Below are positions 7,200 through 14,270 of a stretch of 25,424 bases of DNA, one piece after another (positions within the stretch are counted from its first letter, which is position 1; every line of letters starts with the position of its first letter). The translations under genes were made by a program, and so were the position numbers. The notes under the pieces are model-generated. The model did no database searches, was not told where the DNA came from, and saw only the letters and a program-made list of their open reading frames with translations. The stretch is taken from positions 1 through 25,424 of the IMG/VR virus record IMGVR_UViG_3300038427_000110. One strand, written 5' to 3'. The stretch comes from a virus.

Positions 7200-7991
7200 T
7201 TACCTCGTGGATATCTTGGCCCCGCTCGTAACCGTGATACCGGGCCAGTTGAGGGAATCCTGATGATGAAAGACAACGGCATTCAACACTACCTGATCGA
7301 CGACCAGGATAGGCCGCATGTCTCCCGGCTTGACTTCCTGCATCAGATTGACCTTGCCCGTTGCAATCGCCTTGGCGAAAGCAATGATATCCGTACAGGA
7401 GCCTTTGAACTGCGTGCCCACCTTGGCATCGGCGACTACAGGGATAGCGTTAGCCAAGGTCGGCGTAATGGTGATCTGGGCCTCCTGAGTCTTGGCTTCG
7501 GCTTCTGCCACCCGCCCACGGGCCATCAGTGCGGCGGCTTCGCGTTCCAGTTTGAGGCGCTGTTCTTCAGCTACGCGAGCGAAGGCCGCTTCGCTTTCCG
7601 CCTTGGCACGCCGCATGTCGTTCAGGTACTTCTCGCCCTTCTTGGTGAGTATGTCCTTGATAGCGGTCAAGGGGTCCACTGTCGCGTGTTCTAACTCCAG
7701 CACGGTAGCGCGAGCGCCGTTCAAAGGCCCCTTGAACCTCGACCAGATCCGCGTCAGTCCATCGGCGCGGGTGGCCACGTTCTTCCGTAACTCCATCGCT
7801 TCGCCGTAAGTGGAGTCATCTTGGATGTTCAGGGTTTTCGCCTGAACCTGTAAAGAGGCGAGCCCTTGAAGATGGGCCTCAACCTCCATCTGTAACGCCG
7901 GGACGTTGATATCCAAGACCACCGACAATTGGCTGGCTTGCGTCTTTAAGGTCTGGGCATTGAACGGCACTAACGCTGTGGATTTATCCAT
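7200..7991 (-). CDS. Coiled-coil phage protein of the recombination cluster
   Basis: 263 residues, largely helical: an N-terminal helical part, a charged Ala/Glu/Arg coiled coil (about residues 125-170, with EEQRLKLEREAAALMARGRV and EAEAKTQEAQ), then a beta-rich end (PILVVDQVVLNAVVF). No enzymatic motif is visible and the family is not named with certainty. The start at 7991 overlaps the nuclease gene by 8 bases and has CAGGAG 8 bases upstream; a longer in-frame start at 8030 is less likely. Its place directly after the PD-(D/E)XK nuclease suggests a partner in recombination or DNA handling. Confidence 0.72.
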   Translation of the reverse strand: MDKSTALVPFNAQTLKTQASQLSVVLDINVPALQMEVEAHLQGLASLQVQAKTLNIQDDSTYGEAMELRKNVATRADGLTRIWSRFKGPLNGARATVLELEHATVDPLTAIKDILTKKGEKYLNDMRRAKAESEAAFARVAEEQRLKLEREAAALMARGRVAEAEAKTQEAQITITPTLANAIPVVADAKVGTQFKGSCTDIIAFAKAIATGKVNLMQEVKPGDMRPILVVDQVVLNAVVFHHQDSLNWPGITVTSGAKISTR

Positions 7992-8655
7992 TAGAGTTAC
8001 TCCTGTCCGATGGTCCTTCCAGACCATCAATCAATTTGTTATTGGCACGGTCGTGCCAGATCATACAGCACGCCCGAAAGATTGCTTCATCCATGGGGTT
8101 GGAGCACCGATACACTCGAAAGGTGCCATCCCCAGGCAACGCCACAATATCCCGTAAATCGGCGGTGAGATTCAGGGAGTGTTTCAACATCAACTTGTAG
8201 CCCGCTGTTTGGATCTCTGCCGCCCGCTTGGGCCTACTCCCCTGACTTTTCCAACCCTTGGTATCGATCAGGACCAGCTTGCCGCTTGGGTACAGTCCCC
8301 AAACGTCTGGAGTCCCGCAAACATTCAGGTCCGGTAGACACATCGGCTGCTCGTGGCCGATCGGTTTGAATCCCGTTTCCCTCTTGAACCATACCCACCC
8401 CGCTACGTAAGGCTGGATAGTCTCGCCGAGGTCCATCACTTCAAGCACGTCCTCCAGTGTTTCGGCCTCGGGTGCGTGCTCGTCCACTAGGAAACGAGCC
8501 TTATGGACTAATTGCCCACGCACCCGAGACTCTTCATCGAAGAAGTCGGACCCCTTGTTAAAACCGCAGTCGGCAAGCACTCGTGTGACTCCCGGCTTCC
8601 AGATTCCATTCAGCCGGTACTCGTGTCTGTCGTCGAGATAAGTGAGGCCGTTCAT
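7984..8655 (-). CDS. PD-(D/E)XK nuclease (RecB/exonuclease-like)
   Basis: 223 residues. Metal-site residues are laid out as in the PD-(D/E)XK superfamily: Glu102 (HEQPM), GTPDVWG with Asp117, LIDTKG with Asp131 and Lys133, and the QxxxY motif EIQTAGY (Gln149, Tyr153), as in RecB-, AddB- and Cas4-like exonucleases. Next to RecT this is the likely 5'-3' exonuclease of a two-protein recombination system, with the exonuclease making the 3' tails that RecT coats. AAAGGAG precedes the ATG. A perfect 44-bp copy of codons 149-164 (8166-8209) is found inverted at 24957-25000, at the 3' end of tnpB. The upstream gap carries an insertion-element remnant. Confidence 0.87.
   Translation of the reverse strand: MNGLTYLDDRHEYRLNGIWKPGVTRVLADCGFNKGSDFFDEESRVRGQLVHKARFLVDEHAPEAETLEDVLEVMDLGETIQPYVAGWVWFKRETGFKPIGHEQPMCLPDLNVCGTPDVWGLYPSGKLVLIDTKGWKSQGSRPKRAAEIQTAGYKLMLKHSLNLTADLRDIVALPGDGTFRVYRCSNPMDEAIFRACCMIWHDRANNKLIDGLEGPSDRSNSNG
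8166..8209. repeat. 44-bp inverted repeat, copy A (inside nuclease gene)
   Basis: Perfect reverse complement of 24957-25000. Here it encodes residues 149-164 of the nuclease, including the QxxxY motif, so this is the donor copy and the tnpB copy the derived one. Confidence 0.93.
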
Positions 8656-8670
8656 AAAACTCCTTTGCGC

Positions 8671-8840
8671 GAGAAACCGCTGGCTTCAGCCATGCGGAGG
8701 GATAGCGCGGCGCACGCGGATACCAACGCTGCCAGGGTAATAGCTGGCAGGGCCACTGTAAGCGGGCCGAACGTAGCGAGTTGTGCTGCTGTTTAGCATG
8801 GCTTAGTTACAAAGCCGCCGGCTTCAGCCGCGCGGTTGCT
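8671..8840. mobile_element. Remnant of an IS200/IS605-like element (or PATE)
   Basis: Two related hairpins bracket about 110 bases: CCGC-TGGCT-TC-AGCCA-TGCGG (8677-8697) and GCCGCCGGCTTCAGCCGCGCGG (8814-8835). Both share the core GGCTTCAGCC. Between them one plus frame reads RRDSAAHADTNAARVIAG and ends at a TAG at 8794-8796. The AHADTNAAR piece resembles the zinc-ribbon/RuvC III end of TnpB proteins (D-x-NAA). This looks like a decayed right end of a TnpB element, unlike the tnpB at 23870. It separates RecT from the nuclease in an otherwise tightly coupled unit. Confidence 0.5.
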
Positions 8841-8846
8841 TACGAG

Positions 8847-10655
8847 TTATAACAGTTCGTCAAAGATTCCGCCCCCATCGTCCTCAGTGGATGCTGGGGG
8901 CTCCTGTTTGGGCGGCGGCGCGGTCTTGGGAGTCTGTTCACCCGCCGCCAATAACCAAGCCTTCACTGCTTTGTCGATGTCTTGTTCCTTGGCTTGTTCC
9001 AAAGAACACTTCAAGGCCCGTTGCTCGATCTGCTGCACTGCTGCCGCCAAGACCCCAGATTCGAGTTTATTTTTGTTGTACCAATCCAACAGATCGGCTC
9101 CAGACCGCAGATTGGGAGTAGCCAGCATCAGCCGAATGTAAGCGTGGCCGTCCTCTTGGGGAGTGAAGTCGAGAGCGATGACCCCCGATTCAAACCAAGT
9201 CTTGAACTGGGGAGGGGTTAATCTCCAGCGTCGGCAAAGGGTGCATCCCAAAGCCACGGTTTCGGGGTTCTTGGGCCATTGACCGTCAAGGAAATTGCGC
9301 ACTTCCTTGGCCCACCGTGCGCGCCTCTTCCCGGCCTCTTCCGGTCCCGAGTTGAACTCGTTTACGTCGGCATTGATACAGCTTTCGAGTTCTTCCACAG
9401 CCACCTGATACTCAGCCGGGTCCTTGGGAAGCTCTTTCAGCCCGCAACCGAACCATCCCGCGAAAAAAGCGTTGAATCGGGAACCCGCCGTCTTGATGGG
9501 AAGCGCCAGGGTTTTTGCAAGGGCATTTAGACGGGCCATGAGGGCCTTCTTGGCGTCCGATGCTTCGGAGGGCTCTATGACTGGCTTGGAGTGCTCCGGC
9601 TCAACCTGCGGCTTCTCCTGCGGTTTCTCGGGCATCCTAGTTGGCGGGTTGAATCTTTGTTTGGTTTGAACTTCGCCCGATGCGCTGACCTCAACCACTT
9701 CGTATGGGCTATTGGTCTCATTCGCAAGGGCTTGTGCTCTAAGGTTGGCATCCTCCTCGCGTTTCGGCCGAATTTCGTCGGTCGGGATCACCCGTTCGCC
9801 GCCACCCCCGGTGTGGAAAACCCTGTGAATCGCGTATTGGGCAGTAATCGGCTCGGTTTGAGCAGGTTGAGGATCTTTGGTAATTTCCACAACCGGCGAC
9901 GGTTCGGGCTTGGGTTTGAGCGCCACCTTCATATCGTCGCGGGCCGCAATTACTTCCGCCCGTTTTTTGTCCGATTCGGAAGGTTCGGCTGTCGTGGAGT
10001 TGAATATCTCATCCTTTTCCTCTGGAGTGTAGACGTTCCCACGTCCACCAGTCATTCGGTAGGCTTCCGACGCAGCACGGGCAGAGAGCATCACTCGTGG
10101 ACGCTTCTGGTACATACCCTCTTTGCCTTCTTTGGTTTCGGTGAGACCGGCCTGCTTGGCGTCCTGAATGGTAAACTCGAAGGTTTCCGCGTCAATACCG
10201 GGCCGAGCGACCTCGATAGCGGCTCGTTCGTTGGTCCGCTCTACCCATTTGACGGTGAAGCCCTTGCGGATCATCTGGTCGATCAGTTGAGGGTAGCGGA
10301 CGAAAATCTTGCCCTTCACGATGTCGATGTCTTGGAGAGCGGCCATCGGGTCAATGCTCATTTCGTGGCCCACTAGCATTTTCGCCATTGCGTTCGAGCG
10401 GACGTACTTGTCGCGAAATTCCGTGATCTGTTCTGGGGTGTAGCCCATGCCTCTGAGTCTGCCAATCTCCGAATCTGGCAATGCCATGTCCTGAGTAATG
10501 AGGGCGCTGCTTAACAGCATGTTCGCAATGCTCATCATGTAGTTCACGGCTTCGGGGCTGGGCAATCCGACTTCGCGGGCATGTTCTGCGGTAAACTTGG
10601 TCACCGCTTTCATGGTTTCGGGCACGGCCTTGGCCGGTTGCAGTTCGTCGTTCAC
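8847..10655 (-). CDS. recT: RecT-like single-strand annealing protein with long C-terminal extension
   Basis: 602 residues, about twice the usual RecT length. The RecT domain spans roughly residues 65-220: MLVGHEMSIDPMAALQDIDI with a KGK and VRYPQLIDQMIR segment, then AAIEVARPG, the FEFTIQDAKQAGL strand-helix and RPRVMLSARAASEAYR. These match the family's substrate-loop and arginine-rich landmarks. It should promote annealing of complementary single strands. A disordered Pro/Glu/Lys linker (about 225-375) is followed by a folded C-terminal domain (about 380-570) and an acidic tip (EDDGGGIFDELL), like the partner-binding tails of SSB proteins. The start is GTG 10655, overlapping the upstream stop (GTGA) after GGAAGGAG. 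The C-terminal domain is not identified. Confidence 0.85.
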   Translation of the reverse strand: MNDELQPAKAVPETMKAVTKFTAEHAREVGLPSPEAVNYMMSIANMLLSSALITQDMALPDSEIGRLRGMGYTPEQITEFRDKYVRSNAMAKMLVGHEMSIDPMAALQDIDIVKGKIFVRYPQLIDQMIRKGFTVKWVERTNERAAIEVARPGIDAETFEFTIQDAKQAGLTETKEGKEGMYQKRPRVMLSARAASEAYRMTGGRGNVYTPEEKDEIFNSTTAEPSESDKKRAEVIAARDDMKVALKPKPEPSPVVEITKDPQPAQTEPITAQYAIHRVFHTGGGGERVIPTDEIRPKREEDANLRAQALANETNSPYEVVEVSASGEVQTKQRFNPPTRMPEKPQEKPQVEPEHSKPVIEPSEASDAKKALMARLNALAKTLALPIKTAGSRFNAFFAGWFGCGLKELPKDPAEYQVAVEELESCINADVNEFNSGPEEAGKRRARWAKEVRNFLDGQWPKNPETVALGCTLCRRWRLTPPQFKTWFESGVIALDFTPQEDGHAYIRLMLATPNLRSGADLLDWYNKNKLESGVLAAAVQQIEQRALKCSLEQAKEQDIDKAVKAWLLAAGEQTPKTAPPPKQEPPASTEDDGGGIFDELL

Positions 10656-10846
10656 TTCTCTTCTCCTTCCGGGATGTCGTTTCTGACGACCGTTAAATCC
10701 ACCAAGAATGGATCGGTGTTCAATGTATACTCGACGGCGATATCACCGCGCCGCAAGGCGCTTTCTTCGCAGAACACGACCGTGGGAGACGGTCCCAACC
10801 CCTTGAATCGGCGGCGAACCGCAAACAGCTTACTGGGCCAGTTCAT
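10652..10846 (-). CDS. Small hypothetical protein coupled to RecT (64 aa)
   Basis: First gene of the leftward recombination unit. AAGGAG precedes the ATG, and the TGA overlaps the recT GTG. The protein is basic at the N-terminus (FAVRRRFKG) and beta-rich in the middle (PTVVFCEES, DIAVEYTLN, FLVDLTVV), with an acidic end. No family is recognised. Tight coupling suggests a RecT helper or a regulator. Confidence 0.68.
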   Translation of the reverse strand: MNWPSKLFAVRRRFKGLGPSPTVVFCEESALRRGDIAVEYTLNTDPFLVDLTVVRNDIPEGEEK

Positions 10847-10864
10847 TTGTGTTTTCTCCTTCTT

Positions 10865-10878
10865 GTCCCACGTGGGAC
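10865..10878. promoter_or_regulatory. GTCCCACGTGGGAC palindrome upstream of the RecT unit
   Basis: Perfect 14-bp palindrome between the -10 box (10893-10898) and the first ribosome site, so in the 5' leader. Related copies lie at 2893, 5271, 6486, 14825, 16578, 17689, 18635 and 25019. A cis-acting role is inferred. Confidence 0.5.
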
Positions 10879-10892
10879 TTCTTCCGTTTGTG

Positions 10893-10924
10893 AGTATAGT
10901 TCTTCTCTTGACTCAAGTCAAGAG
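10893..10924 (-). promoter_or_regulatory. Sigma70-type promoter with palindromic operator
   Basis: Minus strand: TTGACT (10916-10921), a 17-base spacer and TATACT (10893-10898). The -35 box lies inside a perfect palindrome, CTCTTGACT-CA-AGTCAAGAG (10905-10924). A near-identical promoter occurs at 14223-14251 (same -35, 17-base spacer, TATACTCAC). It drives the small gene, recT, the nuclease and genes downstream. Confidence 0.8.
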
Positions 10925-10946
10925 TTTTTTCTTCTACCGCATGAGT

Positions 10947-10964
10947 GGTAGTGTCCTAAATCTG
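10947..10964. repeat. CAGATTTAGGACACTACC repeat copy (minus orientation)
   Basis: Exact reverse complement of 4064-4081. With the copy at 12088-12102 it forms a terminal-inverted-repeat-like pair (GGTAGTGTCC[T/C]AAA) spanning 1156 bases of small genes without a transposase. Confidence 0.5.
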
Positions 10965-10975
10965 CCGTTGATCGT

Positions 10976-11467
10976 TTAGCGGGGACGGAAAAGAGGCTCA
11001 AGCAGGTATTCGGCTACGTCGAGGGGTGTTGGGAGCGGGGTCCCGTCTTGGGCCACCATGGGGACGTTGCGGTTAGAGTCCGGCTTAACGTCAATACGAC
11101 CATTCGTGCCCTTGCGGGGAGCAAAAGACCCCTGAGTTCGGTCAATAGAGAACTCGAAGAAATGTGGGGATGGCCGGGAAAGGGTGAGGCTCGCCAGCGG
11201 GAATACCGAGCAGCTTACCATAACGGACTTCTCGCCCTCTGGATCTTCGGGCGTGAGGTAGAATTGGTTCCGAAACGTCCCGTTGTACTTCGTGATGAGA
11301 GCGCGCATCTCGGCAATGATCGCACGCCACAGGAAATCGTTGTTCTCTTCGGCGATTCTTGCGTGCTCCAGCATGACCCGATTCTGAAGCGACAAATCGG
11401 CATTGGACGCCCGCTGCTGCTCCACTAGGCGGTCAACCAAATCTCTCATTGATGGGGATAATTCCAT
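10976..11467 (-). CDS. Hypothetical protein (163 aa)
   Basis: Starts at ATG 11467 after AAAGGG, downstream of the hairpin at 11511-11537; the longer in-frame start at 11581 would run through that hairpin and is rejected. The N-terminal 70 residues are helical (MRDLVDRLVEQQRASNADLS and on). The remainder is beta-rich (FRNQFYLTPEDPEGEKSVMV, FFEFSIDRT). No family is recognised. It is separated from the RecT unit by a promoter and a dispersed repeat. Confidence 0.65.
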   Translation of the reverse strand: MELSPSMRDLVDRLVEQQRASNADLSLQNRVMLEHARIAEENNDFLWRAIIAEMRALITKYNGTFRNQFYLTPEDPEGEKSVMVSCSVFPLASLTLSRPSPHFFEFSIDRTQGSFAPRKGTNGRIDVKPDSNRNVPMVAQDGTPLPTPLDVAEYLLEPLFRPR

Positions 11468-11510
11468 TTCGGCCCTTTCTTCACAACCGAGGTTAAGATA
11501 GCATAAATGC

Positions 11511-11537
11511 AAAAGCCCCGGCTGGCACCGGGGCCTC
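11511..11537 (-). terminator. Rho-independent terminator (minus strand)
   Basis: Minus strand: GCCCCGG-TGCCAG-CCGGGGC (7-bp GC stem, 11515-11534) followed by TTTT. It ends the leftward unit coming from 14.2 kb, before the gene at 10976-11467. Confidence 0.75.
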
Positions 11538-11595
11538 ACTAGAATCTTGGCGCAATTCAATAATGCATTGGAGTGTGCCAAAATGCAAGACGCAT

Positions 11596-11733
11596 CTAAG
11601 TACCGCGAAGTTGCGCGATTATCCCATCAAGCAAACCGAGTTGGATCTCGTGTTGCCGCGCTACTTCTCCGGTCTTTAAACCTTGGCGTATCGCCTGAAA
11701 CTCTCCGGCGAGATCCGGCTGCCTCTCCAGCAA
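11596..11733 (-). CDS. Small hypothetical protein, start uncertain
   Basis: One frame reads LQRLLERQPDLAGEFQAIRQ and continues to LLDGIIAQLRGT, a convincing helical protein tail. A perfect AAAGGAG site leads instead to an ATG at 11764 in another frame, giving a 45-residue Arg/Ser-rich peptide. Either the gene starts at a TTG (11733) or ATT (11748), or one indel separates start and body. The upstream stop TAA abuts the ATG, so a coupled gene is expected here. Only the C-terminal frame looks like protein. Confidence 0.4.
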   Translation of the reverse strand: MLERQPDLAGEFQAIRQGLKTGEVARQHEIQLGLLDGIIAQLRGT

Positions 11734-11764
11734 CCGCTGGAGAGCAATCGATGTTGTGTTGCAT

Positions 11765-12031
11765 TTAAGGCGCTCCTTTCTCCCTTTCGGTTTGGTTACG
11801 CTTGGGTGAGCATACAGGACAAAGATCTTTACCGCCTTCGAATGTCCATCCTGTTTGTGCGAGCGAACGTCGGGGGTCAAGCGATGAAAATCGCTGCCAG
11901 CGGTGGCAGTCATCGCAGGTAGCGGTGCCCCCTCCTAGCAAATCCAGCATGCTATACATGCGCCCCCGCTCGAACGGGGCGTGACGCGGTTCCTGAGCTT
12001 CGTGTAGTGTTGTGGTATTAATCGTTCTCAC
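11765..12031 (-). CDS. Small zinc-ribbon protein (88 aa)
   Basis: CDDCHRWQRFSS and CPVCSPKR, about 35 residues apart, form a zinc-ribbon-like pair. The N-terminus is polar. GTG 12031 is chosen because AAAGGA lies 6 bases upstream and it overlaps the previous stop by 14 bases, typical of coupled phage genes; ATG 12061 lacks a ribosome site. Function unknown. Confidence 0.6.
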   Translation of the reverse strand: MRTINTTTLHEAQEPRHAPFERGRMYSMLDLLGGGTATCDDCHRWQRFSSLDPRRSLAQTGWTFEGGKDLCPVCSPKRNQTEREKGAP

Positions 12032-12233
12032 GACTATTCCTTTCTTGTTTGGTTTGGTCAAGAGAAAAAGTCTTGGGATCAGCCCCGTTTTGGGACACTA
12101 CCTTTCTCTTGCTATGTTTCAGCCTCCACATTGCCCTCATTTCGTCCAAGGAGAAACCAGCGATAGCCATCCCTCGGATTTCTGCGAAATCGGGGTCTGT
12201 GGGGTCCACAAACGTAGTGATGTCGATGCTCAT
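12018..12233 (-). CDS. Small hypothetical protein (71 aa)
   Basis: Starts at an ATGA overlap with the gene before it, with GGAG upstream. The N-terminal half (TDPDFAEIRGMAIAGFSLDE) looks like a helix-turn-helix-sized fold. The C-terminal half, from RKVVSQNG on, is polar and contains a copy of the TTTTGGGACACTACC repeat (12088-12102) in the antisense direction, so the original tail may have been replaced. No family recognised. Confidence 0.6.
   Translation of the reverse strand: MSIDITTFVDPTDPDFAEIRGMAIAGFSLDEMRAMWRLKHSKRKVVSQNGADPKTFSLDQTKQERNSREND
12088..12102. repeat. TTTTGGGACACTACC repeat copy
   Basis: Variant of the TTTAGGACACTACC family, inside the 3' half of the 12018-12233 gene, inverted relative to 10947-10964. 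Confidence 0.4.
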
Positions 12234-12835
12234 TGCGGTTTCTCCATCTGGGGAGGCAAGGCAGAGTAAATCTTGATGTCCTTGATGCCTTCCGTAAGCT
12301 GTTTCTTGAGGTTAGAGAGGTCCTGCCTTTGGGCTATTTCCAAAGCCTCGATGATTGAGAGCACCAAACCTGCCCATGTAAGGTCAAGGCCTGGGCGTTT
12401 TGGTTGCAGGCGTCTCGGATACTCGTATGCTAAGAGAAGGTTGGTAGCCTCGATGAGCTTATCTATCGCGGTCTCTTCCCGGATAATTGTGGCGATTGCT
12501 TCTAGATCTCTATCCTTGCAAAGCGGACTCACACGTCGCGCCGCTCTTTCCTCTGGCGGTAGTTCCACTGGAACAATCGTGAGGTCCACACCGACATAGG
12601 CTGGATCGGTCTCGACCAAAACGCGCAGTTGCTTCACTCCGTCGTGAAGGCTCAGATAGTCTACGCAGTCAAACGGCCTGCCGGGTCCGTCAATAATCCA
12701 ACGGTAAACCGAGGGCTCCAAGCGGAACAGCGAGAGGTTCTGGGTGCGCTGATCGGGATGCTTCAGGACGGCTTTCTGAACGATGGTCATCGCTTGTCGA
12801 ACTTTCCCTCTCTTCTGCCCCTTATTTTGCTTCAT
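12230..12835 (-). CDS. Hypothetical protein (201 aa)
   Basis: Overlaps both neighbours by ATGA, so its limits are firm. A basic N-terminus (MKQNKGQKRGKVRQ) is followed by a mixed domain (LFRLEPSVYRWIIDGPGRPF, LRVLVETDPAYVGVDLTIV) and a helical C-terminal region (EAIATIIREETAIDKLIEAT and on). No catalytic motif is visible and no family is recognised. Confidence 0.68.
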   Translation of the reverse strand: MKQNKGQKRGKVRQAMTIVQKAVLKHPDQRTQNLSLFRLEPSVYRWIIDGPGRPFDCVDYLSLHDGVKQLRVLVETDPAYVGVDLTIVPVELPPEERAARRVSPLCKDRDLEAIATIIREETAIDKLIEATNLLLAYEYPRRLQPKRPGLDLTWAGLVLSIIEALEIAQRQDLSNLKKQLTEGIKDIKIYSALPPQMEKPQ

Positions 12836-13041
12836 TTGGAAGCCTTCTTTCTTTTAACCAAGACAGGTCTTGGTTGTGGTTTAGTTAAAGTCTCTCCGCG
12901 TTCTTGTCGGGCTAACAGATCCAAACGCGATCCAGTAGGTGGAATCAACCGTCTGAGGTGCGAGGTCACGCTGTCTTCGACTTCAGCCAGGGTGGAGTAG
13001 GGGAACAGGTTGCGGACAAAGCGGGTCCACCATCGGGTCAC
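12832..13041 (-). CDS. Small basic hypothetical protein (69 aa)
   Basis: GTG start at 13041 after CGGAGGG, overlapping the upstream stop (GTGA); its own stop overlaps the next start (ATGA). Highly basic, Arg/Trp rich at the N-terminus (TRWWTRFVRNLFPYS) with a Lys-rich tail (VLVKRKKASK), so nucleic-acid binding is plausible. Confidence 0.62.
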   Translation of the reverse strand: MTRWWTRFVRNLFPYSTLAEVEDSVTSHLRRLIPPTGSRLDLLARQERGETLTKPQPRPVLVKRKKASK

Positions 13042-13214
13042 GACACCCTCCGCAACCGCTGTTCTCGTCCTTCGACTGACTCAATGGCCTCTCGAATCAG
13101 GCTCACTCGTTTGGCGATGCTGGGGTAGTTCGGCATCCCCGAAGTACAGGCCATGATCTTGTCTAATCGTCGGCGTAGCCGTTTGATGGCAAGGTCGATG
13201 TCGTGGTGGGTCAT
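13038..13214 (-). CDS. Small helical hypothetical protein (58 aa)
   Basis: ATG 13214 overlaps the previous stop (ATGA), and the TGA overlaps the next GTG. It reads [20 protein letters not shown] and continues to REAIESVEGREQRLRRVS: two Arg-rich helices joined by a Pro/Tyr linker. Unknown function; the overlaps on both sides make it a credible gene. Confidence 0.62.
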   Translation of the reverse strand: MTHHDIDLAIKRLRRRLDKIMACTSGMPNYPSIAKRVSLIREAIESVEGREQRLRRVS

Positions 13215-13990
13215 TTTGGCGGCTCCATTACAAAACCAAGTTCATTTGGGCCGGTTGGTAATGCAACGAAAAGCCCGTGACGGTAGGCATCCCGAATACC
13301 AACTGTCAGAAGATCGTGGCTATGACTGATCCAACCACTGCGTGCTGCGAATTGAAGTGTGAGCGCAGCCCACGCATCCCCAGCACCCCACGCATCCCGC
13401 GTAGCCACCGCATCCCGCAAAGCCCGCGCCGCATCCCACGCCCACCGCTCATCCCACGCATCCCACGCATCCCGCGCAGCCCACGCAGTCCACGCCCACG
13501 CATCCCACGCAGCCTTTTCTGAAGGGTATTCTTTGATTGTCCAATGCAGCGACCGGGCACGAAGCGCAATGGTCAACCCTTCAATAACGGCCTCACGATC
13601 CCATGTGGGATGGGCAAGGGCCTGCCACCAGAGCCATTGTTCTTCAGCCATCGCTGCCCGATGTTCTCCGAAAAGCGTTGAGAACGCGGTTAGGGCGCTG
13701 TAGATTTCTTTGTCCGTTGCCAGCCGTTTCAGTGTGAGGCTCGCCGCTCGCAATTTATCGACCCGTTCGATAATGTCGCCGTGAGGCTCAACGAGTATAA
13801 CTGCGTTTGGGTGCCCAGTTCGCCAAAAACCAGCGCTTTTTAATGCGGTCTGAATGTCGCGGCAGAAGTGCCAGCCGCGGTCCAGCGGCACTGTCGGTAG
13901 CTCCACAGGCCACGTTTTGCCATCGCAAAGCGGCTTCCCGCCTTGTAGTGGTGGCCGGAACTCACTCGTCAGAACTTTCCAATAACTCAT
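13211..13990 (-). CDS. W/A/D-repeat protein, DUF7666-like N-terminal region
   Basis: 259 residues. The N-terminal 90 residues ([20 protein letters not shown], then [12 protein letters not shown]) recall phage proteins that start with a small GFHFC-type domain of unknown function. Residues about 158-215 are a low-complexity block of repeated AWDA/ARDA units ([20 protein letters not shown]), encoded by imperfect repeats of a CCCACGCATCCCG-like sequence (about 13365-13515). Such Ala-Trp-Asp runs follow this domain in other phage proteins and may form a helical solenoid. The C-terminus is ordinary ([19 protein letters not shown]). Both ends overlap neighbours by ATGA. The function is not known. 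Confidence 0.68.
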   Translation of the reverse strand: MSYWKVLTSEFRPPLQGGKPLCDGKTWPVELPTVPLDRGWHFCRDIQTALKSAGFWRTGHPNAVILVEPHGDIIERVDKLRAASLTLKRLATDKEIYSALTAFSTLFGEHRAAMAEEQWLWWQALAHPTWDREAVIEGLTIALRARSLHWTIKEYPSEKAAWDAWAWTAWAARDAWDAWDERWAWDAARALRDAVATRDAWGAGDAWAALTLQFAARSGWISHSHDLLTVGIRDAYRHGLFVALPTGPNELGFVMEPPK

Positions 13991-14202
13991 AGCCGTCTCC
14001 GTTTGGCGCGTTTCTCCGCCTGTTGTTGCCGGTAGCGAATGGCGAGCGCAAACTCGTAAATAGCTTCATACGACACGTTCACCGAGTCTCGGCGTTTCTT
14101 CTCCTTGATCTCCAGATGTCTCGGGTGGGCCACAATCACAAGTGGCCGTCGCCGGTAAAGGCTACACGTCTCCCGGCGAACAGGAGTCTTGATAAGAGTC
14201 AC
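13987..14202 (-). CDS. Small basic hypothetical protein (71 aa)
   Basis: First gene after the promoter at 14223-14251. GTG 14202 is chosen because GAGGAG lies 10 bases upstream and because ATG 14235 would lie upstream of the transcription start. It is rich in Arg/Lys (SLYRRRPLVIVAHPRHLEIK, tail EKRAKRRRL), suggesting nucleic-acid binding. Its stop overlaps the next ATG. Confidence 0.62.
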   Translation of the reverse strand: MTLIKTPVRRETCSLYRRRPLVIVAHPRHLEIKEKKRRDSVNVSYEAIYEFALAIRYRQQQAEKRAKRRRL

Positions 14203-14222
14203 AAATCTGTTTCTCCTCGGTG

Positions 14223-14270
14223 AGTATAAAGCCATTCCAACCTAGAGTCAAGACTTTTTATCTTGACTCT
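14223..14270 (-). promoter_or_regulatory. Sigma70-type promoter with inverted-repeat operator
   Basis: Minus strand: TTGACT (14246-14251), a 17-base spacer and TATACT (14223-14228), followed by CAC. The -35 lies in an inverted repeat, AGAGTCAAGA/TCTTGACTCT (14244-14253 and 14261-14270). It has the same architecture as the promoter at 10893-10924, so both units may share one repressor. It drives the coupled genes from 14202 to the terminator at 11511. Confidence 0.78.

Noticed and set aside
11468-11581. N-terminal extension of the 10976-11467 gene
   Set aside because: The extension would translate through the terminator hairpin at 11511-11537.
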